A stretch of 64,000 nucleotides of DNA, taken from assembly GCF_001425305.1 (NCBI RefSeq), contig NZ_LMEE01000002.1:65284-129283 (forward strand). The letters are read 5' to 3'. The position numbers were made by a program, and so were the translations under genes. This document shows positions 1-6,930 of the stretch, piece after piece; positions within the stretch are counted from its first letter, which is position 1, and each line of letters starts with the position of its first letter. Under the pieces are notes generated by a model that worked only from the letters and a program-made list of their open reading frames with translations, made no database searches and had not been told where the DNA came from. The stretch is from Phenylobacterium sp. Root1290. GTDB lineage: Bacteria; Pseudomonadota; Alphaproteobacteria; Caulobacterales; Caulobacteraceae.

Positions 1-600
1 GAAGGTCGCCCCGTCGTGCAGGTCCTCGCCCGGATGGATCTCGTAGCAGACGTCGACGCCCTGTTCCTCGTAGGCGTCGAGGATCGGGCGCCAGCGGCGG
101 CCCAGCTCGGCGAAGGCTTCCTCCACCAGGCCCGCCGGCCGCTGCGGCCACGGATAGAAGTACGGCCAGGCCAACGCGCCCGAGAACGTCGCATGCGCCT
201 TCAGCCCCAGCCGCCGGCTGGCGATCGCCCCGGCCTTGACCTGCCCCACCGCCCAGGCCTGCCGCTCGGCCGGCTTGCCGCGCAGCTCCGGCGGCGCGAA
301 GCCGTCGAACAGCTCATCATAGGCCGGATGCACGGCGACCAGCTGGCCCTGCAGGTGGGTCGACAGCTCGGTGATCACCAGGCCGTGCTCGGCCAGCACC
401 CCGGCGACCTCGTCGCAATAGGTCTGGCTCTCGGCGGCCCGCGCCAGGTCGAAGAACGAGTCCGCCCCGCCGGTCGGCATCTGCACGCCGACATAGCCCA
501 TCGACGCGACCCACTTGGCCATCGTGTCCAGCTTGTCGAACGGCGGCTCGGCGCCGATGAACTGGGCCAGGAAGATCCCGGGACCTTTGAGCGTCTTCAT
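1..600 (-). CDS. Sugar phosphate isomerase/epimerase-like TIM-barrel protein (C-terminus cut by window edge)
   Basis: The minus-strand frame is open from the ATG at 600 to the window edge, giving about 200 residues. The protein has the AP-endonuclease-2 type TIM-barrel style of IolE/DgpB-like enzymes. A CYEIHPGED segment near the cut end carries the Glu and His expected to bind the divalent metal. It has no signal peptide, so it is cytoplasmic. The ATG overlaps the stop of the upstream Gfo/Idh gene by 4 bp (ATGA), so it is the last visible gene of the operon that begins with the MFS transporter at 4012. It probably isomerises or cleaves an oxidised sugar made by the neighbouring oxidoreductase; the substrate is not identifiable. 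Confidence 0.88.
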   Translation of the reverse strand, partial: MKTLKGPGIFLAQFIGAEPPFDKLDTMAKWVASMGYVGVQMPTGGADSFFDLARAAESQTYCDEVAGVLAEHGLVITELSTHLQGQLVAVHPAYDELFDGFAPPELRGKPAERQAWAVGQVKAGAIASRRLGLKAHATFSGALAWPYFYPWPQRPAGLVEEAFAELGRRWRPILDAYEEQGVDVCYEIHPGEDLHDGATF

Positions 601-1745
601 GCGGCGTCTCCTGACAGCGCGACCCAGCCCTGGCCGGCGGCGCTGGCGCTCACCGCGCGCTCGACGAAGGCCATGCTGCGCACGCCCTCGCCGATGTCCG
701 GGACCAGACCCGCGCCCGGCGCCCCGGCGGCGACGGCGCCCGCGAAGTCACGATAGATGTTGGCGAAGGCCTCGATGAAGCCTTCGGGATGTCCGGTCGG
801 GATGCGCGAGCCGGCCTGCGCCGCCTGCCCCAGGTAACCCGAGGCCGCGTGCAGGATCTGGGTCGGCCCGTCCAGCCAGTCGACGACCAGCTCGGTGTGG
901 CGCTCGTGCGACCAGGTCAGGCCGCCCTTCTCGCCATAGACCTTGATGGTCAGGCCGTTGCGCGCGCCCGCCGAGATCTGCGAGGCGATCAGCACCCCGC
1001 GCGCCCCGCCGCCAAAGCGCAGCAGCACGTTGCAGTCGTCGTCCAGCGTCCGGCCCGGCACCACGGCGGCGAGATCGGCGCACAGCCGCTCGACCCGCGC
1101 CCCGCTCACGAACTCGGCCAGGTTGAACGCGTGCACGCCGATGTCGCCAATCGCCCCGCCCACCCCGGCCTGGGCCGGGTCGGCCCTCCAGCCGGCCTGC
1201 TTGTCGCCCTCGCGTTCGATCGGCCGCGACAGCCAGCCCTGCGAGTACTCGACGATGATCTTGCGCACCGCGCCCAGGTCGCCGCGGGCGACGATCTCGC
1301 GCGCCTCGCGGACCATCGGATAGCCGGTGTAGACAAAGGTCAGGCCGTACAGCCGGCCCGACGCCGCCACCACGCCCGCCAGGTCCTGCGCCTGCGCAAG
1401 GTTCAGGGTCGCCGGCTTGTCGCTGATCACATGCATCCCGGCCCGCAGCGCCGCGGCCGCCACCTCGAAGTGCAGGTGGTTGGGCGTCACGACCGCCACC
1501 AGCTGCGCCCCGTCGGGGCGGGCGGCCTCGGCCTCCAGCATCTGGCGATAGTCGCCATAGACCCGGTCCGGCGCCACGCCCCAGGCCTGGGCGGCCTGGG
1601 CGCTCTTGCCCGCATCGCGGCTGAACACCCCTGCGGTCAGCGCGATCGCGCCGTCCAGCTCGGCGGCCATGCGGTGCACCGGGCCGATGAACGAGCCGGG
1701 ACCGCCGCCGACCATCGCCAGCCGCAGGGGAACTCCATGCGTCAT
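597..1745 (-). CDS. Gfo/Idh/MocA-family NAD(P)-dependent oxidoreductase
   Basis: The protein is 382 residues. It has an N-terminal Rossmann fold (GGGPGSFIGPVHR near residues 13-25), a VTPNHLHFE segment and a DKPATLN motif around residues 109-115, the usual EKP position with its catalytic Lys. A GDIGVHAFNLAEF segment supplies the second active-site region. Such enzymes oxidise or reduce sugar or cyclitol hydroxyls with a tightly bound NAD(P). I chose the ATG at 1745, which overlaps the upstream stop (TGATG), over a TTG one codon earlier. It lies between two TIM-barrel genes, an order seen in 3-keto-sugar and glycoside-degrading clusters. The role in C3 oxidation of a glycoside is an inference. 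Confidence 0.92.
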   Translation of the reverse strand: MTHGVPLRLAMVGGGPGSFIGPVHRMAAELDGAIALTAGVFSRDAGKSAQAAQAWGVAPDRVYGDYRQMLEAEAARPDGAQLVAVVTPNHLHFEVAAAALRAGMHVISDKPATLNLAQAQDLAGVVAASGRLYGLTFVYTGYPMVREAREIVARGDLGAVRKIIVEYSQGWLSRPIEREGDKQAGWRADPAQAGVGGAIGDIGVHAFNLAEFVSGARVERLCADLAAVVPGRTLDDDCNVLLRFGGGARGVLIASQISAGARNGLTIKVYGEKGGLTWSHERHTELVVDWLDGPTQILHAASGYLGQAAQAGSRIPTGHPEGFIEAFANIYRDFAGAVAAGAPGAGLVPDIGEGVRSMAFVERAVSASAAGQGWVALSGDAA

Positions 1746-2710
1746 CAAGCGACCACGCTCGCCAGGTAGTCGTGGCTGATCTTCGTGGACTCGATGCGCG
1801 GATGGGCGAACGGCGCCTCCTGCTCGACGAAGAAGTGGCGCACGCCCGAGTCATAGGCCGCCGGCAGCAGCTTCTTCCAGTCGATCATGCCGCTGCCGAC
1901 CTCGGTCGGGTCCTGCTTCAGCGCGAAGTTCGCCGTGGTGCTCGCCTTGATGTCCTTCACATGCATCAGGGTGAAGCGGCCCTTGTGCTGCTTCAGCAGC
2001 GCGAACGGGTCGTACCCGGCGGCCATGACCCAGCCGGCGTCCATCTCGAACGTCACCAGCGCCGGGTCGGTCTCCTTCAGCAGGATGTCCATGCCGGTCG
2101 TCCCGCCGACCGGCGCGAACTCGTTGTTGTGGTTGTGATAGCCGACGGCGATGCCGGCGCTCTTCAGCGCCTCGCCCTTCTTGTTCAGGAAGTCGGCGTT
2201 CCACTTCCAGTCGTCGACGGTCATCTGGCCGGCCATCCGGCTCAGGAACGCCGCGCCGTTCTCGCCCTCGTTCGGCTTCAGCTCGAAGCGGTCGGGAATG
2301 TAGAACAGCGGCATCACCGCCGACTTGACGCCCAGCACATTAAGGTCGTCGGCCAGCTTGGCCAGGTCGCCGCTGAAGCTCTGCGCGCCCATCGCCCGCC
2401 CCTGGATGTGGGCGCTGCTGGTGGTCAGCCCGGCGCGATCCATCGCCGCCTTCATGTCCGCCGCGGTCCTGCCCAGCAGACCGGCCAGCTCGATGTCGCG
2501 GTAACCGATCTTGGCCACCTGGGCCAGGGTGCCGTCCAGGTCCTTCGCCGCGTCCGGGCCCAGCGTATAGAGCTGCAGCCCGATCGGCAGGTCGTGGCGC
2601 TTGAAGAACGGGCCTGCCGCCGCGTTCGCACTCGTCGCATATCCAGTCATGACCGCTCCCATTCCTGCCAGTCCCGCCAGCACACTGCGCCGCTGAAATC
2701 CTTGTGTCAT
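1745..2710 (-). CDS. Tat-exported sugar phosphate isomerase/epimerase-like TIM-barrel protein
   Basis: The protein is 321 residues. It starts with a twin-arginine signal (R7-R8 followed by SVLAGLAG and an ANA-A type cleavage region near residue 30), so the folded protein is predicted to act in the periplasm. The mature part has TIM-barrel landmarks, including GLQLYTLG, a YHNHNNEF strand with metal-type His and Glu, EMDAGW and LMHVKDIK near the C-terminus. This matches the xylose isomerase-like barrel family. It overlaps the Gfo/Idh start by one base and follows the MFS gene after 24 bp. Export implies that part of the pathway works before uptake. The substrate is unknown; a 3-keto-glycoside lyase or hydrolase role is only inferred from the context. 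Confidence 0.92.
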   Translation of the reverse strand: MTQGFQRRSVLAGLAGMGAVMTGYATSANAAAGPFFKRHDLPIGLQLYTLGPDAAKDLDGTLAQVAKIGYRDIELAGLLGRTAADMKAAMDRAGLTTSSAHIQGRAMGAQSFSGDLAKLADDLNVLGVKSAVMPLFYIPDRFELKPNEGENGAAFLSRMAGQMTVDDWKWNADFLNKKGEALKSAGIAVGYHNHNNEFAPVGGTTGMDILLKETDPALVTFEMDAGWVMAAGYDPFALLKQHKGRFTLMHVKDIKASTTANFALKQDPTEVGSGMIDWKKLLPAAYDSGVRHFFVEQEAPFAHPRIESTKISHDYLASVVA

Positions 2711-2734
2711 CTCGGTCTCCTTCTCGCGCAGCCG

Positions 2735-4012
2735 TCAGTGCGGCGCGGCGATGCTGGTTGTCAGGGGCTGGTCGCCGGCCGGCTCGGCGGCGACCGGTCC
2801 GCGGGTCGGCGGACGGAAGAACAGGGCCAGCAGCACCACCGCCGCCAGCGCCAGACCCGTCGGCACCATGAACAGGGCCGGATAATCGACCCCCGTGCGC
2901 GCCACGCCGTCGGCGCCGGTGACGCTGGTCGTCAGGCGGCCCATCAGCGCCGGGAACAGGAAGCTCGCCACCACATTGCCGACCCCCAGGATCAGCAGGT
3001 TGAACAGCCCCTGGGCGCTCGAGCGCACGTCCTTGGGGAACACCGCATCGACGAAGATGTACACGGTGGCGAAGAAGAAGGCGTAGCAGATCCCGTGCAG
3101 CAGCTGCACGGCCACGATCACCGGGATGCTGTCGGCGAAGAAGGCGAACACCGCGAACCTCGCCGCATGGCCCAGGATGCCGACGATCATCGTCACCTTC
3201 CAGCCCAGCCGGATCAGCACCCGGCCCAGCAGGAACATGGTCAGGATCTCGGCCACCTGGCCCAGGCTCAGCACCACCATCGACAGGTTGCCGGCGATGC
3301 CGACGCGGTCCGTGAGGAAGGCGTCCGAGACCACGAAGTAGCCGTTGTGGATCACGGAATCGATGAAGGTGACGATGAACAGCACCAGCACGAACGGCGT
3401 TCCCAGCAGGGTCAGCGCCCGGCGCCAGGCCAGCTTATCGATCCCCGGCGCATCCTTGCGCGGCGGCGTGTGCGGCAGGGTCAGGGAGTAGGCCGCGGCG
3501 ACGAAGGAGACGGCCGCCGCCACCAGGAAGATCCAGCGCACCTGATCTGCGGTCGCATGCGCGCCCAGCAGGAACACGAACGGCCAACTGACCATCACCC
3601 AGCCGACCGTGCCGCCCATCCGCACGGCCCCGAAGTCAGCCGCCGGATCGCGCAGGTTGGCGAAGGCGATCGAGTTCGAAACCGACAGCGTCGGCACATA
3701 GAGCAGGCTGTAGATCAGGTAGCAGGCGAAGAACGGCCAGAAGCTGGTCGAGAACGCCACGCCCACCAGGGCCAGGCCGCCGATCAGGTGGCTCGCCGCC
3801 AGGAACCGCTCGGCCGAGAAATTGCGGTCCGCGAACTGGTTGGAGAAGAAGATCCCGACCAGGGCCGCCACGCCCCAGGAACTGCCGACCAGCGACTGCT
3901 GCCAGGGCTCGAAGCCCAGCATGGTCATGTAGGGGAACAGCTTGGGCGCCCACGCGCCCCAGATGGCGAGCTGCAGCACCATCATCAGGAACAGCCGCAC
4001 GTTGGTGGTCAT
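2735..4012 (-). CDS. MFS transporter, nucleoside:H+ symporter (NupG)-like family
   Basis: The protein is 425 residues with about twelve hydrophobic segments. It opens with VRLFLMMVLQLAIWGAWAPKL, a start style typical of the NHS branch of the major facilitator superfamily (NupG/XapB and related glycoside carriers). A FADRNFSAERFL loop lies between the second and third helices. As first gene of the operon it should import the substrate or the periplasmic product for the oxidoreductase and barrel enzymes. The inverted repeat 71 bp upstream of the start and the divergent LacI-type gene point to substrate-induced control. Family members carry nucleosides or various glycosides, so I do not name the ligand. 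Confidence 0.9.
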   Translation of the reverse strand: MTTNVRLFLMMVLQLAIWGAWAPKLFPYMTMLGFEPWQQSLVGSSWGVAALVGIFFSNQFADRNFSAERFLAASHLIGGLALVGVAFSTSFWPFFACYLIYSLLYVPTLSVSNSIAFANLRDPAADFGAVRMGGTVGWVMVSWPFVFLLGAHATADQVRWIFLVAAAVSFVAAAYSLTLPHTPPRKDAPGIDKLAWRRALTLLGTPFVLVLFIVTFIDSVIHNGYFVVSDAFLTDRVGIAGNLSMVVLSLGQVAEILTMFLLGRVLIRLGWKVTMIVGILGHAARFAVFAFFADSIPVIVAVQLLHGICYAFFFATVYIFVDAVFPKDVRSSAQGLFNLLILGVGNVVASFLFPALMGRLTTSVTGADGVARTGVDYPALFMVPTGLALAAVVLLALFFRPPTRGPVAAEPAGDQPLTTSIAAPH

Positions 4013-4082
4013 CTTCCTGGCCCTCCCCGACCGGCTCTCACGGCGGCGTTTACGGCCCTGAATCGGCCGCCGCTCGCGCTGA

Positions 4083-4105
4083 TGTAATCGAAATCATCGA
4101 TAACA
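4083..4105. promoter_or_regulatory. Candidate LacI-family operator in the divergent promoter region
   Basis: This is a 23-bp imperfect inverted repeat of the form TGTnATCGA-N5-TCGATnACA. Eight of nine positions match between the arms. It sits between the MFS operon start (4012) and the LacI-type regulator start (4197), where an autoregulating repressor is expected to bind. The symmetry is seen directly; the binding protein is inferred. Confidence 0.6.
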
Positions 4106-4196
4106 GCCGCCCTATCGTGCGGCAACTGCAATGTGCGGGCCTCCCTGGCCAACCTGCGCCTTGAAATGAGGTCGGCTTCTCGCCAGTGTCGCGCCG

Positions 4197-5207
4197 ATGC
4201 CTACCATTCAAGATGTCGCCCGCGACGCGGGGGTCTCCACCGCGACGGTCTCCAGGGTGTTCAGCGCCCCCGAACTCGTTCTGGAAGGCACCCGGCAGAA
4301 GGTGATGGAGGCGGTCAACCGCCTCGGCTACGAGCCGAACTTCGCGGCCAAGAGCCTGCGTACCCTGCGCACCGAGAAGATCCTGGTCACCGTGCCGGAC
4401 ATCTCGAACCCGTTCTTTTCACGGGTCATCCGCGGCGTCGAGGAGGCCGCCCACGCCGCCGGCTACTCGGTGCTGCTCGGCGACACCCGCCACCAGGAGG
4501 AGCGCGAGGAGCAGTACGCCACCATGCTCCGCCGCAAGGAGGCCGACGGCCTGATCTTCCTGGGCCATCGCCTGCCCGACACCCTGGTCGACATGGTCGC
4601 GGCGATGGGGCTGCGCACGCCCATCGTCAACGGCTGCGAGTTCGCCCCCGACCTCGGCGTCGCCAGCGCCCACATCGACAACAGCGGCGCGGCCAGCGAG
4701 GTGATGGATCACCTCTATGGCCTGGGTCACACCCGCGTCGGCGTCATCACCGGCCCGCTCGCCAGCCCGCTCAGCGCCGACCGCCTGGCCGGTGTCCGCG
4801 CCGCCGCCGAGCGCCACGGCCACGCCGGGGCGCTGCAGGTGGTCACCGGCGACTTCACCATCGAGTCCGGCCTGCGCCAGGCCGGCGCCCTGCTCAACAA
4901 GCCCCGCCGCCCGACCGCGATCTTCTGCTTCAGCGACGAGATGGCCATGGGCGCGCTGGAGGCGATCCGCCGCCGCGACCTCAACTGCCCGCGTGACGTC
5001 TCTCTGGTCGGTTTCGACGACATCCGCTTCGCCGAGTACCTCGCCCCCCAGCTCACCACCGTCAGCCAGCCAATGGACGAGATCGGCCACGAGGTCGTGC
5101 GCCTGCTGCTCGACATCCTCTCCGGCCGCGCCACCACGCTCCAGCAGGTGACCCTCCCCCACCGCCTCATCGTCCGCTCCAGCACCGCCCCGCCCTCAGC
5201 GGTTTAG
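4197..5207 (+). CDS. LacI-family transcriptional regulator
   Basis: The protein is 336 residues. The N-terminus PTIQDVARDAGVSTATVSRVF is the classical LacI helix-turn-helix, followed by the hinge (YEPNFAAKSLRT) and a periplasmic-binding-protein-like effector domain with typical strands (ILVTVPDISNPFF, GVITGPLASP, IFCFSDEMAMGAL, SLVGFDDI, TTVSQP). It faces away from the sugar operon at 1-4012 and is the obvious local repressor, with the 4083-4105 inverted repeat as candidate operator. The effector is probably a sugar or sugar derivative, but the binding-pocket residues cannot be read from sequence alone. Confidence 0.95.
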   Translation: MPTIQDVARDAGVSTATVSRVFSAPELVLEGTRQKVMEAVNRLGYEPNFAAKSLRTLRTEKILVTVPDISNPFFSRVIRGVEEAAHAAGYSVLLGDTRHQEEREEQYATMLRRKEADGLIFLGHRLPDTLVDMVAAMGLRTPIVNGCEFAPDLGVASAHIDNSGAASEVMDHLYGLGHTRVGVITGPLASPLSADRLAGVRAAAERHGHAGALQVVTGDFTIESGLRQAGALLNKPRRPTAIFCFSDEMAMGALEAIRRRDLNCPRDVSLVGFDDIRFAEYLAPQLTTVSQPMDEIGHEVVRLLLDILSGRATTLQQVTLPHRLIVRSSTAPPSAV

Positions 5208-5352
5208 AGGCCGCCGCCCCGAAATCCGCGCCGCTGTCGCTTCCGCGTCGGGCGTTCGTCAGGTCGCTGGCGGGTGGTTGACGGGCCCGTGGCGTGGAGG
5301 CCCAATGCCGCTTCCTTCACGGTCGGGGCGATCTCCGACGAGGACTTTGGAC

Positions 5353-5820
5353 ATGCTGATCCAGAAGCTGCGGCTGCAAAAGGGCTGGTCCCAGGAACAG
5401 CTCGCGGAAGTATCGGGCCTCAGCGTCCGCACCATTCAACGGCTCGAGCGCGGCCAACCCGGCAGCCTGGAGTCGATGAACGCCCTCGCGGCGGTCTTTG
5501 AAACAGACCTCGACCGCTTGAAGGAGCCGTCCATGGATTCGCCGCAATCCGACGTGAGGCCCGACGAGGCCCTCGCCCTCGCCCACGTGCGCAAGGTCAA
5601 AGGGTTCTACGTCCACCTCACCCAATACCTGATCGTCATCCCCATCCTCGCGGCCATCAACCTGGTCAGCTACTCAAGCTACCTGTGGTTCGTCTGGCCG
5701 GCGCTCGGCTGGGGTCTCGGGGTCGCCGCTCACGGCGCCTCGGTGTTCGGCGCCGTCCCGTTCCTCGACGGGGCCTGGGAACGGCGGCAGGTCGAAAAGT
5801 ACCTCGGGCGCAAGCTCTAG
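5353..5820 (+). CDS. XRE-family HTH protein with C-terminal 2TM membrane domain
   Basis: The protein is 155 residues from the ATG at 5353. An in-frame upstream ATG at 5278 would add 25 residues of low-complexity sequence before the DNA-binding domain and is less likely. Residues 1-55 form an XRE helix-turn-helix (KGWSQEQLAEVSGLSVRTIQRLERG). A hydrophilic linker follows. The C-terminal third has two hydrophobic segments (YLIVIPILAAINLVSY and WFVWPALGWGLGVAAHGASVF) and ends with a basic tail, which is the layout of 2TM-domain proteins. This suggests a DNA-binding protein held at the inner membrane. It appears to be a single-gene unit, and no target is evident. Confidence 0.85.
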   Translation: MLIQKLRLQKGWSQEQLAEVSGLSVRTIQRLERGQPGSLESMNALAAVFETDLDRLKEPSMDSPQSDVRPDEALALAHVRKVKGFYVHLTQYLIVIPILAAINLVSYSSYLWFVWPALGWGLGVAAHGASVFGAVPFLDGAWERRQVEKYLGRKL

Positions 5821-5933
5821 ACCCAGGCAGAACAAGGCCGCGCACGGTCATCCACAAGCGACTCTCACGTTCGAGTGAACCTTTGCGCTCGCTCGGCGCT
5901 ATCCCTGGGTAACGGAATTGAGAGGTAACTGAC

Positions 5934-6176
5934 GTGCGAAATCTGATGCTTATCACGGCCGGCGCCGCTGCCCTGATGCTCACCGCCTGCAACAGCCCGC
6001 AGGATCAGGCTGCGGAGAAGCAAGCCGACGCGCTCGAAGCGCAGGCCGCCGCCACCCCGAACGAAGCGGTCGAGAAGCAACTCAACGCCCAGGCCGACGC
6101 GGTCGAACAACAGGCCGGCAACGCCGACGGCGGCGCGACCACGGCCAACACTCCGGACACCAGCCCCTCCAAGTAG
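5934..6176 (+). CDS. Small Ala/Gln-rich lipoprotein
   Basis: The protein is 80 residues with a GTG start. A short basic N-terminus and hydrophobic stretch lead to the lipobox LTAC, with the lipidated Cys at residue 19. The mature part is hydrophilic, rich in Ala, Gln, Glu and Asp, and is likely helical, with repeated EKQ/DA spacing in the region AEKQADALEAQ to DAVEQQAG. No enzymatic domain is visible. It is probably an envelope lipoprotein of unknown function. The lipobox strongly supports a real gene despite its small size. Confidence 0.75.
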   Translation: MRNLMLITAGAAALMLTACNSPQDQAAEKQADALEAQAAATPNEAVEKQLNAQADAVEQQAGNADGGATTANTPDTSPSK

Positions 6177-6316
6177 GGCGCAAAACGGCGACCAGGGCGC
6201 AACGCCCTCGGTCGCCCCTCCGCCCGCCTTCCCCAACATCGCCGCTTTCGGGGCGGTCGCGACGCGACTAGGCTCCCTTTCAGGGTCCTAAGAGACCGTT
6301 GGGAGAAGCGTCAGTC

Positions 6317-6799
6317 ATGGTTCCTGCATTCGCGCACGCGGTTGAAATCGAGAGCAGCCTCGAACTGTTGGCCGAGCTTTGCGAGGATCCGACGCCGATC
6401 GTCTACAAGCGGCTGTTTGAGCTCCAGCCCCACATGGAGCCCTATTTCTGGCGCGACACCACCAACGCCATCAAGGGCGAGATGCTGTCGCGTACCTTCG
6501 CCGCGATCCTCGATTTCATCGGCGAGCGCCGCTACGCCGACCACATGATCGAGACCGAGATCATCACCCACGAGGGCTACGACGTCCCGCGCGAGGTGTT
6601 CGCCACCTTCTTCACGGTCGTCCGCGACGCGGTCCGCGACGTGCTCGGCCCGGCCTTCACGCCGCAACTGGCCGCGGCCTGGGACGCCCTCCTCGCCGAG
6701 ATCGACGTCTACGTCCAGGCCACCCCGCGCAACGACGTCGTCAGCGCCTATCACACCTCCCGCGTCGAAGCCTTCCAGCGCGGCGAAACCCTGACCTAG
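6317..6799 (+). CDS. Globin-like protein
   Basis: The protein is 160 residues from the ATG at 6317, which has GGGAGA about 10 bp upstream; a TTG at 6299 is an alternative. The pattern resembles bacterial globins: IVYKRLFELQPHMEPYF early, a His at residue 85 in the ITHEGYDVP stretch at the place of the proximal heme ligand, then VFATFFTVVRDAVRDVLGPAFTPQLAAAWDALLAEI as the G and H helices. It would bind heme and act in oxygen or NO chemistry or sensing. It is a single gene ahead of a siderophore-type TonB receptor, but no operon is evident. Confidence 0.7.
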   Translation: MVPAFAHAVEIESSLELLAELCEDPTPIVYKRLFELQPHMEPYFWRDTTNAIKGEMLSRTFAAILDFIGERRYADHMIETEIITHEGYDVPREVFATFFTVVRDAVRDVLGPAFTPQLAAAWDALLAEIDVYVQATPRNDVVSAYHTSRVEAFQRGETLT

Positions 6800-6877
6800 G
6801 CTCAAAAGCTACATCGCCGACCTCAGCCGCCGCGACCAGAGGGCGCACGCCGTTCGGCGAACCAAACTTGAAAACGC

Positions 6878-6891
6878 ATCGCAATTGCAAT
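6878..6891. promoter_or_regulatory. Near-palindrome upstream of siderophore receptor; possible iron-regulator site
   Basis: ATCGCAATTGCAAT is an almost perfect 14-bp palindrome around the core GCAATTGC, 40 bp ahead of the TonB receptor start at 6931. Its AT-rich symmetric character and position fit an iron-responsive (Fur-type) operator, but it matches no consensus closely. Confidence 0.25.
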
Positions 6892-6930
6892 AACCGGACC
6901 TGATTGTCAGACATCGGGGCGGAATTTCGA

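Noticed and set aside
1772..4087. A 771-codon open frame on the plus strand opposite the exported barrel and the MFS transporter
   Set aside because: The opposing genes have full family motifs and ordered starts. The plus-strand translation is His/Arg/Gln-rich and unlike any protein.
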